Assembly: GCF_019429485.1 (NCBI RefSeq)
Contig: NZ_JAHXZN010000002.1
Coordinates: 310,001-374,000, forward strand
Source of the DNA: Sphingomonas citri
Lineage (GTDB): Bacteria; Pseudomonadota; Alphaproteobacteria; Sphingomonadales; Sphingomonadaceae
Direction: 5' to 3'
DNA length: 64,000 nt
Shown: in pieces, positions 7,630 through 26,927 of the stretch
Position numbering within the stretch: the stretch's first letter is position 1
How the letters are laid out: each line of letters opens with the position of its first letter
Notes under the pieces: generated by a model
Database searches by the model: none
What the model saw: the letters and a program-made list of their open reading frames with translations, nothing else
What the model was told of the DNA's origin: nothing
Made by a program: the position numbers and the translations under genes

Positions 7630-9119
7630 TTACTCCACCCGCACGCGCAGCATCGCCGCGGCCGCCGCCAGCATCGTCGCGGCGGCGAAGGCCATCGTCC
7701 AGATCGGCGCGGTCGGGAAGAAATGCTTGGTGATCGATCCCATCACGGTCGCGACCAGCAGCTGCGGCAGTACCACGAAGACGTTGAACAGACCCATATA
7801 CACCCCCAGCTTGCGCTGCGGCAGCGCCGAGGCGAGGATCGCATAGGGCATCGCCAGGATGGTCGACCAGGCGATGCCGATCGCCACCTCGCTCAGCAGC
7901 AGCCAGCGCGCGTCGGGCACCACGAACACGCTGGCGAAGCCGAGCGCGCCGCAGGTGAGCCCGATCGCGTGGGTGCGCGACTTGCCGACGCGCCGGGCCA
8001 GCCACGGCAGCAGGAGCAGCGCGGAGAGCGCCGCCACGCCATTGTAGGTGGCGAACAGCACGTCGACCCAGTTGGCCCCCTCCTGATAGGCCGGGCTGGC
8101 CGCGTCGGGCGCGCCGTAGAAGGCACCGGTGACGACGGGGGTGGTGTTGATCCACATGATGAACAGCGCGGACCAGCTGAAGAACTGGACGAGCGCGAGC
8201 CGTTTCATCAGCGGCGGCATACCCGCGAAATCGCCGACGAGATGCCCGAGCATACCCGCGCCCCGCGCTCGCCGTGCGCGCTTAATCGCGACCAGGCTGG
8301 CGAGGCCGTAGCCGGCGAGCAGCGCGCCGAGCAGGTACATCTCCTTCTCGAGCCCGAGCGCGGCGACGAGCGCCACCACCGCGGCGCCCGCGCCGAGCCA
8401 AGCGAGCGGCGCGCCGTCACCCCGCGCGGCCAGCGCGGCGTGGCCCTCGGCCTCGTCGGCGGCTGGGGCCCCGTCGAACGCCGCCATCTCCTCGGGCGCA
8501 TATTCGCGCGTGGTCAGCACGGTCCACAGCACGCTCAGCAGCAGCGCGGCGCCGCCGGCCCAGAAGGCCACGCGGACCGAGTCGGGGATGACGCCCGGCG
8601 GCGCGACGTTCGACACGCCGGCTCGCTCGAGCAGCCAGGGGAAGATCGAGCCGACCACCGCGCCCGCGCCGATGAAGGCGGTCTGCACGCCATAGCCGGC
8701 GGCGTGCTGGTCGCGGTCGAGCATGTCGCCGACGAAGGCGCGGAACGGCTCCATCGAGACGTTGAGCGAGGCGTCGAGCACCCACAGCATCAGCGCGGCG
8801 ACGAGCAGCCCCGGGCTGAGCGGCATGATCAGCAGCGACAGCGCGGCGAGCAGCGCGCCGGCGAGGAAATAGGGCCGCCGCCGCCCGAAGCGGCCGAGCC
8901 AGGTGCGGTCGCTGAGGTGGCCGATCACGGGCTGGACGAGCAGCCCGGTGAGCGGCGCGGCGACCCACAAGGCGGGCAGATCGTCGAGGCGCGTGCCGAG
9001 CGATTGGAAGATGCGGCTCATGTTCGCGTTCTGCAGCGCGAAGCCGATCTGGATGCCGAAGAAGCCGAAGCTGATGTTGGCCAGCCCGGCGAGCGACTGA
9101 CGGCGGCGACGCGGCTGGG

Positions 9120-9123
<4 letters not shown>
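7630..9123 (-). CDS. MFS sugar transporter (maltose/sucrose-type, GPH/SLC45-like)
   Basis: A 497-residue inner-membrane transporter with about 12 hydrophobic segments. The N-terminus (SLAGLANISFGFFGIQIGFA, then ALQNANMSRIFQ) and the loop GHLSDRTWLGRFGRRRPYFL are typical of the proton-coupled sucrose/maltose transporters found in starch and maltodextrin loci of sphingomonads and Caulobacter. The ATG at 9123 overlaps the TGA of the upstream alpha-glucosidase gene by four bases (ATGA), so translation is probably coupled. In context it would import maltose or maltodextrins produced by the periplasmic amylase. The exact sugar is inferred from the operon. Confidence 0.88.
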
Positions 9124-11089
<1,966 letters not shown>

Positions 11090-11093
<4 letters not shown>

Positions 11094-12910
11094 TCTGTCT
11101 CTCCGATAGCGCACACGGCATAGCCGAGCGGCGGCAAGGTCACACGCAGCGATCCGGGCGCGGCCGCGCGCGTGGCGCAGCCCGCGCCCGCGAGCGTGGC
11201 GGCGGTGGCACCGCGCGCCCCGATCTCGACCAGCCGCTCGATCGGCCGGGTCGCGGTGTTGAAGGCGAGCAGGATCTCGCGCCCGCTCGCCGGGTCGACG
11301 CGCGACACCGCGAGCAGCCCGGGCTTGTCCTCGCGCGCGCGCAGCAGCGTCCGCCCCTCGCGCAATGCCGGCTCGGCGCGGCGCACGCGCGCGAGCGTCG
11401 CGATCTGGCGGAACAGCGGGTTGTCGCGGCCGAAATGCGCGGTGGCGGTGGTCGTGGTGGTGCCGAGCAGGCGATTGTCGTTGTAGCTGGCCACGCGGCT
11501 GGCGAACATGTCCTCGCGCGCGTCCTGGTCGTTGCCGTCGCCGATGAAGCCCTGCTCGTCGCCCGAGTAGATCGTCGGCACGCCGCGCAGCGTGAGCAGC
11601 ATCGCGTTGGCGAGCTCGACCCGGCGCAGCACCTCGTCGTCGTTCGCCTGCGGCAGCGCCTGTCGCACGTAGAAGGCGAAGCGGCCGTTGTCGTGGTTGC
11701 TGACGAAGGTGGGGAGCGTGCGCGCGACCGCCTCGCCGCCCTCGTACAGCGCGTCGCCGCGGATCAGCGTCTCGAACGCGTCGGTGCCGCGCGTTCCCGC
11801 CACCGCGTCGAGCACCGCGCGGCGGAACGCGAAGTCGAGCACCGCGGGCAGCTTGTCGACGCGCGTGTGGACCGCGAGCGGGCCGGGATCGAGCTGATCG
11901 GCCGCCACCTCGCCGAAGACGTGGAAATTGGGGATGCCGCGCGCCTTCGCACGCGACAGGATCGCGGGGACGAATTGCTGCCAGAACGCGGGGTTGACGT
12001 GGCGCGCGGTGTCGATGCGGAAGCCGTCAACGCCGAAGCGATCGATCCAGCCGCCGAAGATCTCGATCATGCCGCTGACGACGCGCGGGTTCTCGGTCAT
12101 CAGGTCGTCCAGCCCAACGAAATCGCCCATGGTCGAGCTCTCGTTGCTGAAGGTGGTGTTGCCGCGATTGTGGTAGAGCGTGACGTCGTTGAGCCAGGCC
12201 GGCGACTTGGCCTTCTCCTCGCCCTTGGGAACGAAAGGGGTGTAGGCGTAGCGGGGATCGGTCAGGCGCGCGAAATTGGCCGCGCTCCCGTCCTGGTCGC
12301 CGGCGAAGCCGGGGTTGATCGCGGCGCCGTCGACGCCGCCGCGGCGCTGGTAAGGATAGTCGGCGCGGCTGCGATAGGCGCAGTCGCCGCACTCGCGATA
12401 CTGGATCACGTCGGCGGTGTGGTTGACGATGATGTCCATGTAGACCTTGATCCCGCGCGCGTGCGCGGCGTCGACCAGCGCCTTGAACTCGGCGTCGGTG
12501 CCGAGGTGGGGGTCGACATGCTCGAAGTCGGTGATCCAATAGCCGTGATAGCCCGCGCTCTCCTGCCCCCTGGGGCCCTGCACCGGTTTGTTGCGGAAGA
12601 TCGGCCCGACCCAGATCGCGGTCGCGCCGAGAGCGTCGATATAGTCGAGCCGGCGCAGCAGCCCCTTGAGGTCGCCGCCGTGGTAGAAGCCCTTGGCGGT
12701 CGGATCATAGCCGGTGACGAGCCGGTCGCCGGTCAGGCCACCGCGGTCGTTGCTCGGATCGGCGTTATCGAAGCGGTCGGGGAGAGCGAAATAGATCACC
12801 TCGTCCTGCGGCGGTCGCGCGCGCAGGTCGGCCAGCGGGTCGGCGAGCGCCGGGGTGGCGGTGGTGAGCAGGGCCGCGAGGGACGCGAGGGCGAGCGGGC
12901 GGATCCGCAC
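11090..12910 (-). CDS. GH13 alpha-amylase family glycosidase, exported
   Basis: A 606-residue enzyme with a signal peptide (MRIRPLALASLAALLTTATP, then ALA). The GTG at 12910 was chosen because it has an excellent ribosome binding site (AAGGAAGGAAGC) and opens the signal peptide; upstream sequence in the same frame is repeats. GH13 regions are clear: MDIIVNHTAD (region I), DGFRIDTARH (II, nucleophile Asp), FHVFGEVA (III, acid/base Glu) and FVSNHDNGRF (IV). CGDCAYRSRADYPY suggests a disulfide, consistent with the periplasm. It probably cleaves maltodextrins there before uptake. Its stop overlaps the start of the alpha-glucosidase, making a three-gene coupled operon with the MFS transporter. A LacI regulator is divergent upstream. 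Confidence 0.92.
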
Positions 12911-12946
12911 GCTTCCTTCCTTACTGCGCCGCTGCCCCTTCCCACT

Positions 12947-13045
12947 GGCGTCATCCTGAACTCGTTTCAGGATCCACGATCCCGCGAGCGCCGCGGCCGC
13001 TGAATACGCGGCACGGTGGATCCCGAAACAACTTCGGGATGACGG
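12947..13045. repeat. REP, family 2
   Basis: GGCGTCATCCTGAACTCGTT and TTTCAGGATCCACGATCCCG at one end; GCGGCACGGTGGATCCCGAA and CTTCGGGATGACGGT at the other. It is the same unit as at 3499-3600, including the CACGGTGGATCC marker. Confidence 0.8.
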
Positions 13046-13157
13046 TAGGAAGGAGGGAGCGGCGCCGTGCCCCTCCGGTGACGGCAACGAGGGCGGAGCG
13101 GCGGCGTGCATCTTCTGCCGCAGCGACGGCGAAGAGGAAGCCACCCTCGCCTCACCC

Positions 13158-13236
13158 GTGTTCCCGCGCACGCGGGAACCAAGCGCCGCGAACGCGCCGC
13201 TCTGTGGCTCTAGGCTCCCGCTTTCGCGGGAGCACA
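13158..13236. repeat. REP, family 4 (TTCCCGC-GCGGGAA arms)
   Basis: Two perfect or near-perfect hairpins: GTTCCCGCGCACGCGGGAAC (13160-13179) and GGCTCCCGCTTTCGCGGGAGC (about 13213-13233), separated by 33 bases. The paired organisation resembles family 1 but the arm sequence differs. This is the only copy in the window. Confidence 0.7.
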
Positions 13237-13418
13237 CCTCCAGCGAAGATCCCGGCACCACCATCCGCTCACCCTCCCCGTGCCGCGTCGGGACAGGCCG
13301 CGCGGTTCGGCACCTGATGCGGCGCGCCGGCGCGCTTGGCCAGCGCAGGGCATACGTATTCACAGCGCGGCGCGTGCGCGGTAGAAGATGCTCCCGCTGG
13401 AGAGACCGATCCGCCGCC

Positions 13419-14444
13419 ATGGCGCTGTCCGACAAAGTCACCTCGTTCGACATCGCGGCGCTGGCCGGCGTCTCGCAGCCCACCGTGTCGCGCGCGCTGC
13501 GCGGCGACAAGACGGTGAGTGCGGCGACGCGGCTGCGCATCGAGGCGATCGCGCGCCAGCTCAACTACAAGGTCGACCGCGCCGCCTCGTCGCTGCGCAA
13601 GGGCGAGGCGCGCACGCTGGCGCTGCTCTTTTTCGAAGACCCGCTGCCCGACGATTCCCACATCAATCCCTTTTTCCTGTCGATGCTGGGGTCGATCCTC
13701 AAGACCTGCGCGCTGCGCGGCTACGACCTGCTCACGTCGTTCCAGCAGCTCTCCGCCGACTGGCACGTCGACTATGCCGATTCGCGCAAGGCAGACGGGC
13801 TGATCCTGCTCGGTTACGGCGACTGGCAGCTGTACCGCGCGCGCGTCGAGCAGCTGGTCGGGCAGAAGACGCGCTTCGTTCGCTACGGCTCGGTCGCGGC
13901 CAGCGGCGGGCTCGGAACGGTGATCGGCTGCGACAATCGCGCCGGCGGCGCGGCGGTGGGGCGCCACCTGATCGAGCGCGGGCGCCGCCGCGTCGCCTTC
14001 ATCGGCGAGGCGAGCGATCACTATCCCGAGTTCCGCGATCGCTACCGCGGCCTCGCCGACGCGCTGCGCGAGGCCGGGCTCGCGGCGGATCCGGGGCTGC
14101 ACGTCGACGCTCTATCGTCGGAGCAGGCCGGCTATGAGGCGACGCAGCGGCTGATCGCTCGCGGCATCGGCTTCGACTCGCTGTTCGCCGCCTCCGACCT
14201 GATCGCGCTGGGCGCGCTGCGCGCGCTCGACGAGGCCGGGCTGGTGGTGCCGCGTGCGGTGTCGGTGGTCGGCTTCGACGATATCCCCGCGGCGAGCCTG
14301 ACACGCCCGCCGCTCACCACCGTGGCGCAGGATTACGCGCGCGCCGGAGCGGTACTGGTCGATACGTTGGTGCGCCAGATCGCTGGCGAGCCGACTGATC
14401 ACCTCACTTTGCCCGCGACGCTGGTGGTGCGCGCGTCGACGTGA
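13419..14444 (+). CDS. LacI family transcriptional regulator, probable regulator of the maltodextrin operon
   Basis: A 341-residue regulator. The N-terminal helix-turn-helix is typical (TSFDIAALAGVSQPTVSRAL, residues 8-27), followed by the hinge helix region RQLNYKVDRAASSLRKG. The rest is a periplasmic-binding-protein-like sensor domain with RGRRRVAFIGE, DSLFAASDLIALGALRAL and PRAVSVVGFDDIP. The ATG at 13419 gives the normal start six residues before the HTH; the frame opens much earlier through REP sequence, which is not protein-like. It is divergent from the amylase operon, the classic position for its regulator. Target and inducer are inferred. Confidence 0.9.
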   Translation: MALSDKVTSFDIAALAGVSQPTVSRALRGDKTVSAATRLRIEAIARQLNYKVDRAASSLRKGEARTLALLFFEDPLPDDSHINPFFLSMLGSILKTCALRGYDLLTSFQQLSADWHVDYADSRKADGLILLGYGDWQLYRARVEQLVGQKTRFVRYGSVAASGGLGTVIGCDNRAGGAAVGRHLIERGRRRVAFIGEASDHYPEFRDRYRGLADALREAGLAADPGLHVDALSSEQAGYEATQRLIARGIGFDSLFAASDLIALGALRALDEAGLVVPRAVSVVGFDDIPAASLTRPPLTTVAQDYARAGAVLVDTLVRQIAGEPTDHLTLPATLVVRAST

Positions 14445-14482
14445 GGCAGCAGGCGGTCGCGTCACGGAAGGACGCTGAAGAC

Positions 14483-14509
14483 GAGAGCCCGCCGGTGAAG
14501 GCGGCTCTC
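14483..14509 (+). terminator. possible hairpin after lacI
   Basis: GAGAGCCCGCC-GGTGAA-GGCGGCTCTC forms a stem of about ten pairs with one bulged C, 39 bases after the lacI stop. There is no T tract, so it may only be an mRNA-stabilising or Rho-assisted structure. Confidence 0.3.
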
Positions 14510-14642
14510 CCGGCGGCGATACGGTGACACTGCGGTCGATCGGGTCATCCCACCGGGTTTCCGACATCCGCCAACTCCGACCCGCGGCTTGCGCGACGCC
14601 GTTCACTTGCTGAAGAGCTGCACTCGTCCCTTCCCTCCGGCG

Positions 14643-15845
14643 TCAGCGCGTGACCGGCGCGCCGTGGGGCCGCGCGTCGAGCGTCTCGTGCATGCGCGCG
14701 GGACCGTCGAGCCGGAAGGGCGCGAGCTTCGCCGCGCCGTCGCGCGCCACGCCCACCGCAAAGGCCGCCGCGATCTGCGCCTCCCCCATCCCGCTGCCAT
14801 AGCGCACGTCCACCGCCGCCACGGGCACGAACATCGCGCGCCCGCCCATGTCGATCGGCCGGATCGCGGCGCGCGGTAGCGTGAGCAGCAGCGGCAGCAC
14901 GCGTGCTTCGCCCGGCGCGAGCACGAACGGCGCCACCGCCGGACGCACGCGCGGCTCGGCGAAGAGCGCGTCGAGCTCGGCCTGCTGGTCGCGGTGCGCG
15001 CTCAGCAGCCGCGCGGCGACCTGTACCGTCCCCGCCGACGCGTCGCCCGTGTTGACGATCTCCAGCTCCACGTCGAGCGTCGCGGTGAGCAGGTTGATCC
15101 CGCCGCGGCGCGGGCGCAGCGCCACGGTCAGGCGCGCGCGCGGTGGAGAAGCGGCGGGCGATGCCGGCAGGGAAGCGCGGGGCGCGGGGGCGATGGGCGA
15201 CACCGGCGCTGAGGTTGGTGGCCGGTGCGCATGCGACTCCGCTGTCGGCGAAGAGATTGCCACCTCGCCGGAAGCCGTGCCGCTCAAGTCCTTGCGGCGC
15301 CGCTGCCACAGCAGCAGCGCGACGCCGCCGATCAGGACGAGACCACCCGCGATCAGCCAGTCGGCTCGCCACAGCGGCGCCGGCGGCGCGGAAGCGGGCG
15401 GAGGTACTGGTACGATGCCGGTCGCGGCCGCGGTCGGCGACTCTGCCGTCGACGGTGTGTCGACAGGAGCCGCGTTGGCCGGTGTCGCCGACGGCCTGGG
15501 CGCGGCGACCGGCGCCGCGACGCCGGCAGGCGCTGGGGTGGTACGTGGCGCCGGCGTCGGGGCGGCGCGCGGCGTCGCACTCGCTCGCGGCGCCGGCGCG
15601 AGGGTCGCACGGGGGGTGGGCGTAGGCGTGGGACGTAGCGCCGGCGCCGCTCGGACCGGCGCGACCACGGCGGGCGCGCTCGGCGTCGCACCCGGGCCCG
15701 GCGGCAGCGACCAGGAGATCGGCGGCGGGACCGCCGAATCGGCCGGCGGCACGGTGGTGACCGGCGCCGGCTTCGCCTGCTGCGCCGACCCGGGCACGGC
15801 GAGCGGCAGCGAGGCCAGCAGGACGAGGAGGTTACGCGTGAACAT
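14643..15845 (-). CDS. proline/alanine-rich membrane-anchored protein of unknown function
   Basis: A 400-residue protein in three parts. It begins with a signal peptide ([20 protein letters not shown], then AQQ). A long Pro/Ala/Thr-rich stretch follows (about residues 30-165, with runs such as [19 protein letters not shown]). Then comes one transmembrane helix ([20 protein letters not shown]) with a basic stop-transfer RRRKD. After a second Pro/Ser-rich linker, the C-terminal 140 residues look like a beta-sandwich ([35 protein letters not shown]). A charged cytoplasmic or periplasmic globular end on a flexible stalk is likely. The gene is divergent from rpoB with 282 bases between. I do not recognise a characterised family. 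The start is the ATG that opens the signal peptide. Confidence 0.75.
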   Translation of the reverse strand: MFTRNLLVLLASLPLAVPGSAQQAKPAPVTTVPPADSAVPPPISWSLPPGPGATPSAPAVVAPVRAAPALRPTPTPTPRATLAPAPRASATPRAAPTPAPRTTPAPAGVAAPVAAPRPSATPANAAPVDTPSTAESPTAAATGIVPVPPPASAPPAPLWRADWLIAGGLVLIGGVALLLWQRRRKDLSGTASGEVAISSPTAESHAHRPPTSAPVSPIAPAPRASLPASPAASPPRARLTVALRPRRGGINLLTATLDVELEIVNTGDASAGTVQVAARLLSAHRDQQAELDALFAEPRVRPAVAPFVLAPGEARVLPLLLTLPRAAIRPIDMGGRAMFVPVAAVDVRYGSGMGEAQIAAAFAVGVARDGAAKLAPFRLDGPARMHETLDARPHGAPVTR

Positions 15846-15918
15846 CGCCGCATCCGCTACCGCGCCCGCCGAGGAGGTCAACCGCCCTCCCCTGCGCTGT
15901 CCCGCCGCCTCCGCCCGG

Positions 15919-15947
15919 TTGACGCTCCAACACGACGGGCCTATATC
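15919..15947 (+). promoter_or_regulatory. sigma-70 type promoter candidate for rpoBC
   Basis: TTGACG (15919-15924), exactly 17 bases, then TATATC (15942-15947). Both hexamers are close to consensus and point toward rpoB, giving a leader of about 175 bases. A 10-base palindrome CATACGTATG (15998-16007) lies in that leader. Confidence 0.55.
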
Positions 15948-16127
15948 ACGACCACTTCCTTCGATCTCGGGACATGGCACGCCGTCGCGCAGCGGGTCAT
16001 ACGTATGGTTCGAAGGGTTCAGGACGCTGAAGGTCGCCGTCTCCCGCTTGGCCGGGATCAGACGCGCGGCCTTTCGCCGTTCGGTCCCATGCGCCCGTAT
16101 ATACTGGCTGACGAGGCACACGCTCCT

Positions 16128-20309
<4,182 letters not shown>

Positions 20310-20319
20310 GCACATAACA

Positions 20320-20436
20320 CCGTTCGTCCTGAGGAGCCGCTGAGCGAAGTCGAAGCGGCATCTCGAAGGACTGAGGCCGGGCGTGCCCTTCGAGACGGGC
20401 CTTCGCCTCGGCTCAGTCCCTCCTCAGGGCGAACGG
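20320..20436 (+). repeat. REP, family 3: 117-base palindrome between rpoB and rpoC
   Basis: The outer arms CCGTTCGTCCTGAGGAG and CTCCTCAGGGCGAACGG pair over 17 positions with one mismatch. Inner segments (GAAGGACTGAG against CTCAGTCC; CCCTTCGAGACGG against ATCTCGAAGG) pair again. As RNA it would form one long hairpin starting 10 bases after the rpoB stop and ending 33 bases before rpoC. A decayed relative is at 7498-7595. Confidence 0.85.
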
Positions 20437-20469
20437 ATGTGGTTTTTCCCTCCCTGTGAGGAAAGCAAG

Positions 20470-24759
<4,290 letters not shown>

Positions 24760-24802
24760 GACGAGACGGGCGGCACCGCGCGCCGCTCGTCGACCTGATC
24801 GA

Positions 24803-24839
24803 GCCGCCGCCCGGGATGCCGGGCGGCGGCTTCTTTTTT
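24803..24839 (+). terminator. Rho-independent terminator of the rpoBC operon
   Basis: A perfect 12-pair GC stem (GCCGCCGCCCGG, loop GATG, CCGGGCGGCGGC) is followed directly by TTCTTTTTT. It begins 43 bases after the rpoC stop. This is the clearest intrinsic terminator in the window. Confidence 0.95.
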
Positions 24840-24909
24840 GTGCCCCGTCGCGGCGGTGCCATCGCGGAGCGTCCTAAGATGAGCGGGTTATCCATGACGG
24901 AGCCCGCGC

Positions 24910-25182
24910 GTGATCGACCAGCCCCGCCCCTGGCGCCCCGAGGACGTGCTCGCCGACGGCGTCGATCACGCCGAGATCGACGGGGCACCCGTGCGCAAGG
25001 GCACCATCGCCGCCTTCCTCCGCAACGCACGTCGCTGGGCCGAGCCGGATGTCGCGCCGCCCGAACGCGCGCTGCTGACGGGCGCGATCGCCGAGGCGGT
25101 GCCGGTGCTCCGCTTGCTCGGCCTGTTCGAGGTGCTCGAGGTGCGCGATCCGGCGCTGCGCGCGCTGATCGACGCCTGCTGA
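24910..25182 (+). CDS. small hypothetical protein
   Basis: A 90-residue soluble protein starting at a GTG (24910), with CGGAGC 10 to 14 bases upstream. Third codon positions are almost all G or C, as in real genes here, and the composition is ordinary and acidic (Asp/Glu near 10-25, then KGTIAAFLRNARRW and GLFEVLEV). It is mostly predicted helical. I do not recognise the family. It is followed after three bases by the next gene and is probably the first of a small operon placed after the rpoC terminator. No promoter stood out. Confidence 0.6.
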   Translation: MIDQPRPWRPEDVLADGVDHAEIDGAPVRKGTIAAFLRNARRWAEPDVAPPERALLTGAIAEAVPVLRLLGLFEVLEVRDPALRALIDAC

Positions 25183-25185
25183 GCC

Positions 25186-25614
25186 ATGCCCGGCCGGTGC
25201 GGTCACGCGGCGCGGCGGCCGCCTCCCGCGCCGGAGCCGGACGACGCGCCGGCACCGCCCACTCGGCAGCCGCTGCGCCGTCGCCGGGGTCGAGCGCTAC
25301 GGCAGCTCGCCCGCGCCAAGCGCCTGGTGCTCACGCTGTCGACGCTGGCGGCGGCGCTGTCGATCGTGACGCTCTCGACCAGCCCGCTCGAGTGGATCGG
25401 CGCCGGTGACGATCTCATGCCCGGGTCGCGGTGTGCCGTGCTCGGCGCCCGCGACCCGGCTCGGCCACTGCTGGCGACGCTCACGCTCCTCCCCGTGGTG
25501 GCGCTGTTGCTATGTGCCTGGTGGCGTCCGCGCTCCCGGCTCTGCCTTCTTCTCGGCACGGCGACGCTGCTGCTGTGGGTCTATCGCTTCCTGCTCCGCC
25601 ACTTCGGCTGCTGA
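25186..25614 (+). CDS. small membrane protein, unknown function
   Basis: A 142-residue protein whose ATG follows the stop of the previous gene by three bases. The N-terminal 45 residues are Pro/Arg-rich and disordered-looking (PAPEPDDAPAPPTRQPLRRR). Hydrophobic segments follow: LVLTLSTLAAALSIVTLSTS (about 46-65), ATLTLLPVVALLLCAWW (about 95-111) and RLCLLLGTATLLLWVYRFLL (about 117-136). This suggests three membrane helices with a cytoplasmic basic tail. I do not recognise the family. The compact spacing suggests co-transcription with its neighbours. Confidence 0.55.
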   Translation: MPGRCGHAARRPPPAPEPDDAPAPPTRQPLRRRRGRALRQLARAKRLVLTLSTLAAALSIVTLSTSPLEWIGAGDDLMPGSRCAVLGARDPARPLLATLTLLPVVALLLCAWWRPRSRLCLLLGTATLLLWVYRFLLRHFGC

Positions 25615-25665
25615 GCGGCCGGCAGGTTGACGGCACGTTAACCGATCGACGCGCAAGGTGCCGAC

Positions 25666-26739
25666 GTGCCCGCCCCGCTCTCGTGCCCTGTCCCGCCGCC
25701 GCCCCGTGCCATCGCTCGGCTGCTGCTCGCGGCGACGATGATGCTGATCGCGATCGGCCTGCTCTCCCCCGACCCGCCGACGACGCGCCCTGCCGCCACC
25801 GCCGCGAGCGGGGATGCCGCGCTGTATCGTGCGATCGACCGGCGCGTCGCCGCTGGGCAGCATTATTACGCCGCGACCGCCGCCGAGCATCGGACCCGCG
25901 ACTTCCCACTGCGGCCGTTCGTCGCGGTGAGGCTGCCGACGCGTGCCTGGTTCTATCGTCTGGTCGGCGCGGAGGGCGCTCTGTGGGTGCTGCGCGCGCT
26001 GGCGCTGCTCGCTGCGCTCGCCACCGCTTGTCGGCTGCGCGCGGCGGTCGGCCCGCGTCTCCTCTGGGGCGCCGCCAGCGCGATCGCCGCCGCGTCCTCG
26101 CTGCCGCTCGCCACTGCCGTGGTCGCGCTCTGGCCCGAGTGCTGGGCGGGGCTGCTGGTGGCGCTATCGCTCGCGTCGCGCGACCGGCACCACTGGCGTG
26201 TCGCCGCGCTGCTCGGGCTCGCTGCCGCGCTCTTCCGAGAGTTGGCGCTTCCCTATCTCGTCGCGATGGCGTTCGCCGCGGCACTCGAGCGGCGGCGTGG
26301 AGAAGCGCTGGGGTGGGCGGCCGTCGCGACCGCCGCCGTTGCCGCGCTCGCTGTCCATGCGAGCGCGGTCGCCGCCATACTGCGACCGGGCGACGCGGTC
26401 TCGCAGGGATGGATCCGCGCGGGCGGCTGGAGCTTCGATCTCGCAATGGCAGGCGCCACGACGCCGCTCGCGCTCGCTCCGACAGCGATCGTGGCCGTCC
26501 TCGTCCCGCTCGCCCTCTACGGCTGGGCGAGCGCGCCCGGAGGTTATGCACGGCGCGTCACTCTCACCTTGGTGACGTTGCTGCTACCCACACTGCTGAT
26601 CGGCCGGCCCGAGAACAGCTATTGGGGGCTGATGCTCGCGCCGGTGTGGCTCGCCGGCCTGCCGCTCGCGTTTACCGCCATGGTCCGCGCGATTGCGCCT
26701 GCTGCAACGGCGACGCGCCAACTTGCAGTTGCGTGCTAA
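25666..26739 (+). CDS. multi-pass membrane protein, possibly GT-C glycosyltransferase-like
   Basis: A 357-residue protein with about nine hydrophobic segments. The GTG start at 25666 is preceded by CAAGGTG. A soluble first loop after helix 1 (about residues 45-95) contains AGQHYYAATAAEHR and PLRPFVAVRLPTRAW. This loop-after-helix-1 layout with acidic and aromatic residues resembles GT-C type membrane glycosyltransferases, but I see no decisive catalytic motif. The convergent neighbour is a TupA-like ATP-grasp gene, also of glycan type, which makes a surface-polysaccharide role plausible. This remains a guess; the membrane topology is the firm part. Confidence 0.6.
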   Translation: MPAPLSCPVPPPPRAIARLLLAATMMLIAIGLLSPDPPTTRPAATAASGDAALYRAIDRRVAAGQHYYAATAAEHRTRDFPLRPFVAVRLPTRAWFYRLVGAEGALWVLRALALLAALATACRLRAAVGPRLLWGAASAIAAASSLPLATAVVALWPECWAGLLVALSLASRDRHHWRVAALLGLAAALFRELALPYLVAMAFAAALERRRGEALGWAAVATAAVAALAVHASAVAAILRPGDAVSQGWIRAGGWSFDLAMAGATTPLALAPTAIVAVLVPLALYGWASAPGGYARRVTLTLVTLLLPTLLIGRPENSYWGLMLAPVWLAGLPLAFTAMVRAIAPAATATRQLAVAC

Positions 26740-26798
26740 CCGCGCGTTGACCACATGACGGCCAGTGCTGCAGCGCAGCATCAAGCCTAGGATCTCCC

Positions 26799-26927
26799 AT
26801 GTTCTCGCTCGTCTACCTCATCATCAGCCATCGTCGCGCCGAGCGCGCCCGTGCTGCCGAGGCGCCGGTCGCCGCGCCGATCGTTCCGGTCTCGGTCACG
26901 GACGAGCCGTACCGCCTCGCTGCCTGA
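26799..26927 (+). CDS. possible 42-residue small protein, antisense to the TupA-like gene end
   Basis: An ATG at 26799 with AGGA seven bases upstream opens 42 codons, MFSLVYLIISHRRAERARAA and so on to DEPYRLAA. There is a short hydrophobic start, a basic patch and an acidic end. It overlaps the last 115 bases of the oppositely oriented ATP-grasp gene. Because the two frames share wobble positions, GC3 cannot decide between them. The overlapped ATP-grasp tail looks non-conserved, so this small frame could be real and the tail incidental, or the reverse. Confidence 0.35.
   Translation: MFSLVYLIISHRRAERARAAEAPVAAPIVPVSVTDEPYRLAA

Larger units (their letters stand above)
12911..13418. other. 508-base divergent intergenic region filled with repeats
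   Basis: The gap between the divergent amylase operon and lacI must contain both promoters. It holds a family 2 REP (about 12947-13045) and a family 4 REP (about 13158-13236). An ATACGTAT palindrome lies at 13352-13359, about 60 bases before lacI, and is a weak operator candidate. I see no gene in it. Confidence 0.6.
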
